64,000 nt of DNA from Apostichopus japonicus (Eukaryota > Echinodermata > Holothuroidea > Aspidochirotida > Stichopodidae), in NCBI RefSeq assembly GCF_037975245.1, contig NC_092567.1, forward strand, positions 19,901,376-19,965,375, read 5' to 3'. Numbering within the stretch: the first letter of the stretch is position 1; every line of letters begins with the position of its first letter. The translations under genes were made by a program, and so were the position numbers. The notes beneath the pieces were generated by a model, which saw nothing but the letters and a program-made list of their open reading frames with translations, searched no databases and was not told the origin of the DNA. Shown piece after piece: positions 11,272 through 22,162 of the stretch.

Positions 11272-12197
11272 TTAAAGTCTCAATACGTGTTTGCTGATGA
11301 ATTTCGGAAGAAAAAACTTCCGAAGCAGATTTCAATGTTTCTTATTCCTATAATGCACTCTGACCAGGTGGGTTTAATGGAGAAAAGCTGTCGCAGTTGA
11401 AACAAAGAAATTTATTTACTGTTGCCCTTACTGTATGGCGCGAATGAATTACCATAAATCACTGCGACTGCCCATATTAGCATGCTCATTACACAAAATG
11501 TAGCCTATATATACTCGTATTGTCCATATATTTTAACCCAATTCCATGGATGAAACGTCTGAAAACAACTCTTTATTCATTGCAATAGAAGGAAATGACA
11601 CAATTTCGCAAGCTACATCAGTAAGACCGAAAGAAAGACACTATACCTACCTAATACAGGCTAGCCACGAAAGTGAAAGTAAGATAGGCCTAACGGTCGT
11701 AAACAAAACAGAGAGATTTGATTGGCGCATGATCTGTTGGGCGGGGCTTGCAAAATTTGTTTGAAGATTGTAGAATCTACGGACTCGTTAACAAATATAG
11801 CAAATTTTATTCAGCTCAAAATGTTTAACGACAGATAGATCAATAAAAATAATGAATATTTATATGAAAATTGCATAGAACGGTGTCATTTTTACTGAGC
11901 TTTCAGGGCAGTTAGCAGCTATGAAAGGTCGAAGTTTAAATTTGGCAAACACACATTGAGACTTTAAGCTAACACGGTTGGATTTATGGTCAAATGTAGA
12001 CGCATTGTGAAGATCTCGGCTGACTTTTTCTATGGTTGAAGAGATTTCGTTGAATATCGTTCAATCATATAATCAAACATAAAACGATTGGATTGAGATT
12101 TCTATGACCTAATTAGCTTCATCTTTTAGGAACTCGACATGTCAGAGTTTTACCGTTTTTGCAGTCTCGTTAAAATAAAACCCCTGAAGAAACTGAC

Positions 12198-12400
12198 CTT
12201 TGAGAAGCCCAGCTGCAGCTGAGCGTTAATCCTATCCCATATAGTTGTTTCTCGGGGCGTGAATGAGCCATACACAGGATTAATCTCTCCGTCTTGGGTC
12301 GCCGAAGGAATTGATATTGGAGGCCAGGCAAGTGGGGCACTGAGAGACACAATCCTCTTTAACGTAGCCTTTGCACCATTATCGGTAGCGAAATGTAATT
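12198..12400 (-). CDS. Candidate unassigned exon (end includes WDRINAQLQLGFSK)
   Basis: On the minus strand an open frame includes LSAPLAWPPISIPSATQ, DGEINPVYGSFTPRE and TTIWDRINAQLQLGFSK, then a good donor (AAG before gtcagt) at 12197. Composition looks protein-like, in contrast to the surrounding AT-rich sequence. The exon ends in phase 0, which would fit the phase-0 start of the TTC17 exon at 7413. 'TTIW...INAQ' faintly recalls the vertebrate TTC17 'TTHWVVTEDGKIQQQ' just before that junction. That resemblance is weak, and no start codon with a signal peptide was found. The right edge is approximate. It could belong to another gene or a dead element. Confidence 0.3.
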
Positions 12401-12479
12401 CTTGACCAAAAATGACTATAAGCATCCTACCGAATTTGATAACATAGCAGGAAAGTACGGTAAAACGCACTTGACCGAA

Positions 12480-13530
12480 ACAAAATGCATTTTGTGAGAG
12501 ATAATCTCCGTCGAATTTAAGGGATTTTCGAATTTGAAATAGTGTTAAAATGTTTATAGTTAATTTTGGTCAATAAATAAGTTTGGCAAACGGGGTATCA
12601 TTATGGTTCGACCACTTGACGTGTGGGTGAGGGGAGGGGTCGACCCTTTTGCCCTACAAAAATCTGTTCGTCTCGGCAAAGTCTCAAATTGCACAATACC
12701 CGTATCAGGCTTAATTATAGCACAATGATCCAGGATTTTCAAAAAGGAAGGGTGATGCCCAGTGAGAGTTATAGCGTCCTTCCCCCTACTCACTCCCCCC
12801 CCCCGCCATTAGAAAAAAAAAACTTGAAATGATGTATTATGAGGCATATATGGGCATAGAGTAGATTGAGGTCTATCGTAGAAAGGGGGGCTTGGTGGTT
12901 GTCCGACAACAGCAAATTAGCCTTTAGGCGTGGAATGGTGCATTCTGGGGCAAGTATATATTTCCTGGCAACTATTTTCTCGAAAACTTCATGATTTTGC
13001 TGACAAACCGCAAATATCTCCCGAGGGCCGTCGCTTGGCCCGACGGAAGATGCATAGTAACAACCCCTGCCGATAGTGGACCTATACCACTTAAAAGAGG
13101 AAGGGACCATTTCTTCTCAGGTACTATACCGCTATTCATAGTTTGGGAATTTTAGTATTTGAAACAGTGCAAAAATTGTCTATCGTCATTTTTGGTCCAG
13201 AACGTTGTTTTTTCCCGAAAATGCCACATACCACGTCTCATCTCTATCCATGCCCTAATATAGCCTCGCAAATCCTCCATAGCTGGAAAGATATTGTTTG
13301 AGGAACAAATCCATATTTTCTGAAAAGATCACGATCGGATTTCGAATTTGAAATAGAGCTGAAATAAAGAGATCAAATCTTTTCTCTGGTACCATTCCGG
13401 CCTCTCAAATCCCTCCATAACTAGAACTAATTTTGAATGCAAAAAAAAAAAAAAAAAAAAAAACATCTCCTTGTTTACCCGCAAATAAGTTTCCCATTTG
13501 CCCGAGTGGCCCCTGTTGCGGTACACACTT
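12480..13530. other. Non-coding, degenerate short repeats
   Basis: Phrases such as 'TTCGAATTTGAAATAG' (about 12527 and 13340) and 'TTTTAGTATTTGAAACAG' (about 13150) recur about 200-600 bp apart, suggesting an old tandem array. There is a C-run (about 12795-12805) and a poly-A run (13441-13463). No recognised gene. Confidence 0.5.
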
Positions 13531-14011
13531 GTTATGTATAATAGTGTCCCTTCCTTAACATCTGCTGTTAATGGCTGCTAGCTTCCAAGAGGCCGACAGG
13601 AATCCGCTACCTAATATAGCTGACTAATATAGCTGAACTATGCTATATTATATTGCTATATTTTGTGCAGGAAACCGGACAATGCAGAAGCGCCCAAAGC
13701 AACATATATCTTCTTGCAAGTATTACGCTAGATAAGTATACGAGGGGCACTGATGGAGTTAATACCAGAATACGCGATGCCTATACAGGGAGCAGAACGG
13801 ATAACATAATATGTTTGTTGAACTGGAAGTTGTTTAGGGTCCTAAGTCTTTGTGGAGGACGGTGATGTGAGACTTGATACGAAAGATCCGCCAGAAGGCA
13901 AATTATGTCGGTGAACCAGGTTCTCGGTTCCGCTTACGTTTTAATAAACACATAAAATCAATTTGTGATACTTTGGCAGGATTCCCCGTTTCCGAACATT
14001 TAAACCTGCAT

Positions 14012-14119
<108 letters not shown>

Positions 14120-14149
14120 CATTGTTCACGGCGAGAATCATTGTTCACG

Positions 14150-14325
14150 ATGGTCACAGCTGGTCTCCTATTGGTTTTGCGGTTTATATGTCCATCGTGG
14201 CACCATCAAGTCATCAAGACAATTAGGTCAAAAAGGTTAATGATTTATCGTTTTGCGGTTGATGGTCGCATAAATTACGCAGACAGCCCGCAATACTTAC
14301 TAATTATAGCCTACGTTAAATTTCT
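14150..14325 (+). repeat. Dispersed repeat, inverted copy at 29265-29440
   Basis: Contains CTCCTATTGGTTTTGCGG, TATATGTCCATCGTGGC and AGACAGCCCGCAATACTTAC. All recur as reverse complement at 29265-29440. Both copies sit beside a long (TA)n tract, but on opposite sides relative to their orientation. Family not recognised. Confidence 0.75.
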
Positions 14326-14344
14326 GAGTAATAAATAAAAGGTC

Positions 14345-14485
14345 TAGATAAAAGATAACAAAGGTATCACGTTTCATTACTGCAGTCTGCATTTTGTAGC
14401 GACAAGAAGAAAACGTCATTTGCAAGCAACGGAAAGTTAACTTTTTCAGAGCGCGGCATGCGGTTTGGGCGAGTCTTCAATGCCT
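14345..14485. mobile_element. TTAA-flanked MITE, copy 2 (left end lost)
   Basis: The right half of the MITE seen at 10929-11271: ATAACAAAGGTATCACGTTTC, the 'GCAAGCAACGGAAAGTTAAC' stretch, and the end GCGAGTCTTCAATGCCT followed by TTAA at 14486-14489. The other TIR is missing. Confidence 0.75.
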
Positions 14486-14924
14486 TTAACCTCAATGAGA
14501 TGGAGGTTTCCGGCTGAAGATATTTCTCCTGTTCTAAAGTAATCATATCTTGATGCATCTTTACCTGTGATGAAAAAAAATACAAGATAAATATAGTTCG
14601 GTTAAATTTTTCAGTTGCAAAATGGACGTTCAATATGATCGTCACTGATAAGCAATCTTAACATACTGTGGCAATTCCTCTACGCAGACCGCCGGTGAGA
14701 TTACACACGTGCATTATTCATCGCTTAATTCACGGTCAGCTGACGACAACGGGCCAATTAGATCCGAGAAAATTTAGTAAGTATGAATGAACATTATATA
14801 TTTATTTACTATCCTACTCATGATACTTAGGCTATTTTTCTATAGGGCTTTAGCATCCTTCTAAAGCCTATTCTTGGCGTTTACTGTAATTTAGCCAGAT
14901 AATGCAGTGGTTAATATACCAGGA

Positions 14925-15507
14925 GCCACGCCTTTGAACAAGGTACTACCCATTGATTGGTATAAGGGTGGTGGATATTAACGACAGTACAGTACCGTAC
15001 AAGATAACATTATGTAAAAAACATATGGCCAATAAGTCATATTTCGTATGACCGATATTTGGAAGAACAACATACATTAAAGCCTATATTAAGGTAGCAA
15101 TGAATGCAATAAATGGCGCCAGAAGGTTACCATCAGCGTCATCTTTCTCATTTTCTTCCAAAAATCGAAACAAAAATGGCGGTCTATCGATGAGAATGAC
15201 ACAGGAAAATGATGTCAATACCATTAGTATTTCAAAAGCTCCGATATCCTCTTTAAAGAAAAATTCGGCCAAATAATCCAGTGAATGCTATAAAACTGAA
15301 GAGAATGCCATTTGCATCGGCAGCGACCTTTTCTTTTCTTTCTTTTTTTACGTAATGTTGGCAAAATATCACAGCTACAAAATTAATAGAAATTAACGGT
15401 ATGAAATTTGCTTTCTTCCAGGGAAGAAACTGAAATTTTGGTTTATAACATATGATTATTAAACTACAAAGCACGTGATAAGCAATAACACGAATGAATA
15501 TTAATTC
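14925..15507 (-). pseudogene. SLC35G1-like pseudogene, interrupted by a MITE
   Basis: Minus-strand fragments match the intact transporter genes at 21080-22162 and 26281-27342: ELIFIR, ADANGILFSFIAFTGLFGRI, KEDIGAFEILMVL, RPPFLFRFLEENEKD and DGNLLAPFIAFIATLI. The frame breaks near 15258, where one extra base in the A/T run after the 'GRIF' codons shifts translation, and again around 15340 and left of 15080. It is cut off at 15507 by a hAT-type MITE; the remaining piece probably resumes at 15870 for a few tens of bases. Some stretches resemble one intact paralogue and some the other. Non-functional. Confidence 0.85.
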
Positions 15508-15861
15508 CAAGGGCGTAGGAACCGGGGGGGGGGCTGGGGGCGCCAGCCCCCCCCCCCAGTGAAAAATGTGGAGGGGCGGAAGTATCATTCCGCCCCCCCG
15601 CTTCGCAAGTCAGAAAACTCCTTTTTCATTTCCAAATGAGAAAAAAAATCTCATTTGGAGCACCAAATTGCATCTAAGGCCAGGTGAAAATACAAAATTA
15701 AGTTTACAAAATGGAGTGGGTGTTGAAGTGTGCTATATTGCACCAAATTGCATCTTAGGCCACCTGGAAATGCAAAAAAAATCCCCTCCCCTTAGACCCC
15801 TCCCCCAGGCCGGCCATCAATCTTCAGCCCCCCCACTCAAAAGTACCTTCCTACGCCACTG
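15508..15861. mobile_element. hAT-type MITE, 354 bp, TSD ATTAATTC
   Basis: A perfect 8-bp target duplication ATTAATTC lies at 15500-15507 and 15862-15869. Ends are imperfect inverted repeats: CAAGGGCGTAGGAA at the left and, as reverse complement, CAGTGGCGTAGGAA at the right. The 8-bp TSD and CA-starting TIR fit hAT. The interior has G/C runs and no transposase. It sits inside the SLC35G1-like pseudogene, whose intact relatives show the undisturbed site 'AATATTAATTCGCTAAC'. Confidence 0.9.
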
Positions 15862-16353
15862 ATTAATTCACTAAATTCGATCATATACCTGTAACGCTTG
15901 ACACTGTAACGCATGTAACGACTGTAACACCTGTAACGCTTGGCAGTCATTGTGAACAAGAATAAAAACAAAGCACCAATACATACGCTGTTAGTAACCA
16001 TCTGTGAAGATACGGAGAACCTGAAATGGCTTAAAAAAGTATCCAGAAATTAACATATCCATCATCTGCTGGTGTGCAACAGCTTCAACAGCAAACATTT
16101 ACTCCATCTTTGTGTATATCATGTATGTATTGTAAATGTATTTTAGATACTCCTGCAAGCTTGCTGGTATAATAAAATATATAATAAAACAGTTGAATGT
16201 GAATGTGATGACCTTATTTGGATCTTGTAATTGCGTATGAAATGTAGCTGTGGTTACGTTTTATTTTTATTTTTATTATATTTTTTGCCTTGTTTTGTTC
16301 TCTGTACTCGGCAGGACATAATTTCCACTGCATTAAATGGACAATAACGTAGT

Positions 16354-16356
<3 letters not shown>

Positions 16357-16412
<56 letters not shown>
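16357..16412. repeat. (TA)n microsatellite
   Basis: Uninterrupted TA dinucleotides, about 55 bp. Confidence 0.95.
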
Positions 16413-16414
<2 letters not shown>

Positions 16415-16844
16415 ATTATCTGATATCGGACTGAGTGGCAGTTACAGGTAGTTTGTTTAAACTATACTGATAAGGCCACATAAAAAAATTACCAGTTTCT
16501 CGTCCTCGCGCACACGCTTTTTGGCTGCCGCATCTAATCTTTTTTTTTTTTTAAATGTTTTTAATTTTTTTCAATTTTTTTAATTTTTTGGGGGGATGTA
16601 TGATGGACCTCTATTCTTAGTTTCCTCGCCCACCATTTCCCAAAAAAATTCTGGCAGATTGCTTTTTTGTTTTTATATGAGGGGGAGGTACGTGAAGTTG
16701 ATGATTTATTTGAATCATGCTAAAGCTAGATAGGAGAAATCAACTGTTAAAGTAGCTCATGTGTAAACTCAACTCAAGAAAACTGTATTACAAAGCAAAA
16801 TGATTTCAATGAAAATGTGTTGATGAACAGTAAATATTTATATA

Positions 16845-17125
16845 ATATTGAATGGCTTTGAGTGTGATACCAGAATATATTGCATGAGCTAGAAATATAT
16901 TGCACGAGTCGAAGACGAGTGCAATATTTTTATATCGAGTGCAATATATTCTTGTATCACACGAAAATAAGCCATTCGATATTATTATTATAATTTTTAT
17001 CAGACTGACTTGGTAAAAATAAATTAAATACGACCGGTTTGACCTGTGTAAAGCCGATCAGTGAAATGTACTCACGCTCACACCATCTGCGCATACAATA
17101 AACTTTGATATTGTATGCGCAGATG
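16845..17125. repeat. Two adjacent inverted repeats
   Basis: First, 16850-16900 and 16925-16985 form imperfect arms ('GTGTGATACCAGAATATATT' against 'AATATATTCTTGTATCACAC'; GCACGAGTCG near the centre). Second, CATCTGCGCATACAATA at 17084-17100 and its exact reverse complement at 17109-17125 form a 17-bp stem with an 8-nt loop. These are likely the palindromic heart of a fold-back element. Confidence 0.75.
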
Positions 17126-17399
17126 ATGCGAGTGAGAAACTATGCAATACACAAATTTATTTGTATCAGTGTGGCCTTGGGAACACTTGTTGGATTTTTT
17201 TTGGCTGGAATTAATTTTATCAAAATATTCCCAAGATCACTCTGATATTTTATAAATCTAGAAAACACATTGTTTCTTGCTTTAGCTGTGTATACCTGAA
17301 AGAAAGAAGAGAGAAAACATATCCTTGTGTTTATTAAAATATAAAGTATGCAAAATTTCTTGTTTATTTGTTTCTAACTTATTAAATAAGTACACACTG

Positions 17400-18450
17400 T
17401 TCTAGGTTAAAAGTATGTATTAGGAGAGTGGCCTTTCGGAAGAAAAAAAACATCTGCTATGTCGGAAGAAAGTTATTCAAATTTTAGACGCTTGGACGCC
17501 ATTTTGGGAAAGGCCATCCGCCATCTTGGATCGGCCATTTTGAAAAAAAAAATGCCCTCACGCTCCTTTTTTTTGAAAAGTTAGCACGAGAAACTAGTTT
17601 TTTTTATTTGGCCTAATAGTGTGATCATATGCTACGAATTGTCCCCTACGTACGTTGAAGGATTAGTTCAGGTGTCATACATGTGTATCTCATATGAAAG
17701 AATACAATAAAAAAAAAAAACAATGATGAAGAAACTGTTCAAATATCTTATTCCGTTATGGAGATATTTAAGTTTAACGTTCTATCTGATTGTGTAGAAA
17801 CTGCTGAAATCAGACTAGCTGTGATGTCACATCTTCACATTTCTGAAAAGACTTTGTTATTTTATTAAAATGTTTTGTGAGATTTTATGTCTTACAACCA
17901 AAAGATATGTCATGTGGATCTCATATTTGTCAAGGGAAGTATCAGAGATTTAACATCTGAAGAATTTTTGATTATTTTTTTTTTTAATTTGTGAAAAAAT
18001 GTAATTAATTTTTATTGAAATATATTCACATATGTTAAGAAAGTGAGGATGTGACATCACACCCTCACAGTTAGTCTTTCTACACCAGTCATTTTCAAAG
18101 AAATTTTTATATCTTTAAAGCGTGATATCTCCTACACAGAGCATGCTATCATGGTAGTTTCTTCACTGTTCTGTTTGCCTTTTTGAGCTCTTCCATACAA
18201 GATAGACAAGTCAGACACCTGAACCAATCCTTTAACAACATAATCACACATCCAAACACGGATGCATCATTCATAACCTTAATGTACGTGGTATACAATA
18301 TACTATAGGATATGACACTATAGGAGCAAAATATATGTACACGTACACATTGGTTTGGTCTGCATGTGCTATCAACTTTTCTTAGCAATTTCACAACACA
18401 AAAACACATTAAACTGGGAGGTCTAGCTCTGAAATTTCTTTTGAAAATTG
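17400..18450. other. Non-coding AT-rich stretch
   Basis: No recognised gene. Contains 'GTGATGTCACATCTTCACA' near 17821 and a related inverted 'GAGGATGTGACATCACACCC' near 18045, suggesting a diverged fold-back or a repeat with inverted ends. Confidence 0.4.
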
Positions 18451-18460
18451 TCTTTAGCAC

Positions 18461-18560
18461 ATTTAGGGTGGGGGGGGGGGACTTGAACCCACTAACCCCA
18501 TCCCGGCTTCTAGGCCCTGATACACCATTCCAATTACCACGTCGGTGCCGTGCAAAGAAA
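18461..18560 (-). repeat. Possible tRNA-like SINE head
   Basis: On the minus strand a GGGTTCAAGTCCC B-box-like motif (near 18477-18489) is preceded by 'GACGTGGTAATTGGAATGG'. The A-box is poor and the body is not recognised. Confidence 0.25.
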
Positions 18561-18795
18561 GTCGGTACATTATATTTATCTTATAGGCAGAAGGCACCGG
18601 TGTTATGAAGCCTCAATTCCAATGCGATATGCCACTGGATCCTAATGTATTGATTATGAAATACAGGCTAATCCGACAACAGTGTTCGTGAAACGGTGGG
18701 CCATCCGGAAGGATAGAACGATGTTCTCCATTTATCAAAAGGTGGATATACTTCTTTGATATAATTTACGAGAACCATACCGGTTCTCAGTTACA

Positions 18796-18850
18796 CCATG
18801 GAGTTTATAGCTCCATGGTTACACCATGGAGGTAAACTCCATGGTTACAC
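18796..18850. repeat. Pair of CCATGGAG hairpins
   Basis: Two consecutive hairpins, each with arms CCATGGAG and CTCCATGG, in a direct repeat containing GTTACACCATGGAG. Short loops of 5-7 nt. Function unknown. Confidence 0.8.
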
Positions 18851-19856
18851 TCATATCAGCTGATCACTGACGCACACGCTTCATTAGGCTGTACCATATG
18901 CATGCCGTATGTTACGATGAAACTCAACTTGACAACAAGGAAACCCGTAACAAAGAATCTCCGGGTCTGCGAACGTTCAATGTACAGATTGGCGTAAGTT
19001 ACTATTATATAACATATAATTAGGTGTTGTATAATATTAACTATAGCATATGTATAGCCAGTCAAGCAGGAATACCTGCCTGTCTAGTCTGTGCGTGAGC
19101 GTGTGTATAAATATCTTTAAACAATGGCTTTCGGGCCACGCGTATACAGCGTGGCGTTCACGAAATTCCAAAAGCCAAAAGGTCAAAGCGCAATATAAAT
19201 GATTGTAAACCTTTCGAGTACGTGGATGTCCCTTATAGAACTGTATAGCAATGACATCGCATGTTATCTTGACTCCGACCAATGCCCCCGATTAAGTCGT
19301 TATCGCTTCTCGACTTTGTTTGTGTTTATCGTATCTGTTCTAGTTTCCAATGAACTCGGGATACATATTTGGCGATGATGACACAGTCAAATGTCAGTTT
19401 CGTTTCCAAGGGGTTGAGAGTGGATCAGTTAATTTGTTTTGTTTTTGTACCCCGGGTTCTCTCTTGGCTGTGTTCATCGTCCAGTGTGTATATATCACAT
19501 GTGCCTTGGATTTGTGTCATTTATAGTCTCGTTTATAGTTTCTTTTCCAACGAAAACATGCCGTATCAAAAAAAGAAAAGAAAAAAAAGGTACCCCTCTT
19601 CTAAGTTCTGAACATCAGTGCAGCGGGGCCCCTTTGGTCGGGGGCCCCTGGGTTTGCCCCGTCCGAGCCCATAGGCGTTACGCCGCTGGCACCAACCGCT
19701 AAAATAAAAACCGGTATATCGCTAAATAAAGGCCGCGCTCCAGGTGAGCTATAAACTCAAGCTGACGATCGAAAGTGATACGAACTCATTTTACTCAATG
19801 CCATATCTATAGAACGATGAAAGAAACCCTAAATATGTATGTATGTATCATATATT

Positions 19857-20112
19857 TTAGATCCTCCTGCAAGCAGGAACTCGCGAAGAAGCCATCATGG
19901 GCTTATCAAAGCCGCAAGCTGACCGGAGACAGTCTCTTAGATTCATTTTTAACGTCCATGATTATGAGTTGTCAATTGTCAACAACTCTGTAACTGGACG
20001 ACATACATTCATCTTGGTGTGACTCGAACTCGGGACCATATGATTGAAAGGCACCGGCGTTAACCATTGAGCTAACACTGAGCTAACATTGAGCTAACAC
20101 TGAGCTAACACT
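19857..20112 (-). mobile_element. tRNA-derived SINE, copy 1
   Basis: Minus strand: a tRNA-like head with A-box (TTAGCTCAATGGTTAACG) and B-box (GAGTTCGAGTCAC), a body with GTTGTTGACAATTG and CATGGACGTTAAA, and a tail containing GCTTGCGGCTTTGATAAGCC and GCTTGCAGGAGGATCTAA. The 12-bp GAGCTAACACTG segment around the A-box is tandemly repeated about four times at 20065-20112. Related copies are at 27826, 43557/50691 (split) and 55909. Confidence 0.88.
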
Positions 20113-20279
20113 CCTCAACATACGGCATCTTAATTCATCTGCTATAGAATATTTTAAGAAAGTATAGGACAACAACATTGATAAAAGAGTTGGAAGTCAC
20201 AGTCATGGTCAATCCGACTGAGGATACATAAACAATCATTTACCTAAATACCCTGTTGAAAAAACCCTACATATTTAAC

Positions 20280-20412
20280 CCACATATATAACCGTTGTAA
20301 TACGTTATATAACACTGCGCACGTGTTATATCACTGTATATAACACTGCTAACGTGTTGTATGACTATATATAACACTGCTCACTTGTTGTATTAATATA
20401 ACACTACTCACG
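20280..20412. repeat. Short tandem repeat with CACGTG-like palindromes
   Basis: About four units of 35 bp with TATATAACACTGC followed by (C/A)ACGTGTT or ACTTGTTG. Each unit is itself nearly palindromic (AACAC...GTGTT). Confidence 0.75.
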
Positions 20413-20928
20413 TGTCCACAGACCACAGGCCCGTTGCCAGGAATAAGCTCGTGGTTGGGTGGGAGAAGGGCACCATATTTCTTTACATAAAATCACAACA
20501 CTGTGACGTCATACCAGACTATTTGTGTATTCATAATTGACTTTCTTCCATTAAATGTAAAGTCGTCACATCAATATTATACAAAATGTGGGCAACATTT
20601 CAGGATATTTTACTACGCATATCCATTGGTGAAAATCGAATTTAATTAAAGTGATTTCAATAATACGTCTAAATAACATTCGAAAGAGTTCTAAATAAAA
20701 TGTTTGCCAAAAACATGAAATCCGACGTTTAGACTTAACCTGCATTAAGTGAAAAGCAAATTGCAATTAGAATTCAATTTCCTCATCACCCCAAGAAAAC
20801 CATTGTTCACATGAGTGAAAACTTATCATCTAATCAAAATGGTTGAGAAAGATAGATCATTTATTATTGAAAAAAAACAATATGTCAGGGAAAACATCCT
20901 TACTTTTGTTCAATAATGGACTACATGG

Positions 20929-21056
20929 ATGATGATGATGATGGTGATGATGGTGATGACGATGACGATGACGACGACGGCGACGACGACGACAATGACG
21001 ACGACGATGACGAAGACAACGATGACGACGACTATGACGATGACGATGATGATGAT
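20929..21056. repeat. (GAT/GAC)n trinucleotide repeat
   Basis: About 128 bp of GAT grading into GAC/GACGAC and back, 24 bp beyond the stop codon of the transporter gene at 21080. It lies in the 3' UTR of that gene if the AATAAA on the minus strand at 20860-20865 is used. Confidence 0.95.
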
Positions 21057-21079
21057 AAAACGCGCAATAAATCGTGATA

Positions 21080-22162
21080 TCAGTCGATCTCTACCTGTAA
21101 ATCGAAGGTTTCTTGCTCATCGAGTTCTCCTATAGTTTGGCGTTCATTCGTTTTTCTAGAGATAATTATCTTTCTAATTAATATCATAATGGATGAAGCA
21201 AGTATGAGAATCACTCCTACTATACTAGTCCAAAACGGGACATACGAAAAAAAAATCACGGTCATAACAAACACAATGAATATTTCGTTTAAAGATACAA
21301 GGGAAACATAAAGAGCGTTTTCAATACCTAATGCATAAACAAGTGCCATATACCCGGAACAACCACATACTGCAGACGCTAATGCTAGGAAACCCACCCA
21401 AGAACAAGGTACTACCCATTGCTTTGAAACGCTCGTGGAAATTGAGGACACCATCATACAAACCAACATTGTGTAAAAACATATCGACATGACGTCATAT
21501 TTGTTATTACCCATTTTTCGGAGTAAAACATACATAAAGGCCTCTATTAAGGCAGCAATGAACATAATAAATGGCGCCAGAAGGTTACCATTAGCTTCAT
21601 CTTTCTCATTTCCGTCCAAAAATCGAAACAAAAATGTCGGTCTAGCGATGAGAATGACACCCGTAAATGATGCCAATACCATAAATATTTCAAAAGCTCC
21701 GAAATCCTCTTTAAGAAAAATTCGGCCAAATAATCCAGTGAATGCTATAAAACTGAAAAGAATGCCAGTCGCATCAGAAGCGGGCATATTTTGGTAGGCG
21801 TAACTTTCGCAAAATACAGTAGATATGAACAGTATAGAATTCACCATATAAAACTTGGCTTCTTCTAGAGAAGAAATTGACATTTTGGTGCCTTTATAAC
21901 ACATGATTATGAAACTAACAACACATGTAAAGAATGCACGAATGAATATTAATTCGCTAACACCGATAACACCGGATAGACTTGAGATAGCAATTGTCTT
22001 ACAAGAGTAAAATAAGGCACCGAACAACGTTGCTATAAACCCCCTGTAACGGTACAGTGCGGAATCAGAAATAGTTACAGAAAATTTTAAAAGTTTCGGA
22101 ATATCATTTCCTTCCGGACTTTTATTAACTTCTACGGCGATATTTTGTTCCATATTTGTCAA
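21080..22162 (-). CDS. SLC35G1-like membrane transporter (EamA/DMT), copy 1
   Basis: Intact single-exon ORF of 360 codons plus stop, the length usual for SLC35G1 (about 365 aa). Two EamA repeats can be traced (about residues 41-175 and 195-330), with ten hydrophobic helices. An early one is GFIATLFGALFYSCKTIAI (41-59) and the last is FWTSIVGVILILASSIMILI (310-329). FGRIFLKEDFG (145-155) and LIARPTFLF (171-179) lie at the end of the first repeat, where SLC35G members carry similar motifs. Both termini are charged and probably cytosolic. SLC35G1 family proteins sit in ER/plasma membranes and have been tied to calcium homeostasis and citrate transport; substrate cannot be inferred here. A second Met is at residue 4. 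Likely polyadenylation signal AATAAA (minus) at 20860-20865. Retrocopy origin is possible given the lack of introns. Confidence 0.9.
   Translation of the reverse strand: MTNMEQNIAVEVNKSPEGNDIPKLLKFSVTISDSALYRYRGFIATLFGALFYSCKTIAISSLSGVIGVSELIFIRAFFTCVVSFIIMCYKGTKMSISSLEEAKFYMVNSILFISTVFCESYAYQNMPASDATGILFSFIAFTGLFGRIFLKEDFGAFEIFMVLASFTGVILIARPTFLFRFLDGNEKDEANGNLLAPFIMFIAALIEAFMYVLLRKMGNNKYDVMSICFYTMLVCMMVSSISTSVSKQWVVPCSWVGFLALASAVCGCSGYMALVYALGIENALYVSLVSLNEIFIVFVMTVIFFSYVPFWTSIVGVILILASSIMILIRKIIISRKTNERQTIGELDEQETFDLQVEID

Noticed and set aside
11081-11335. Minus-strand ORF with LKALKTRPNR, repeated at 14367-14645 and 57480
   Set aside because: The shared peptide comes from the TIR of the TTAA-flanked MITE, not from a protein family.
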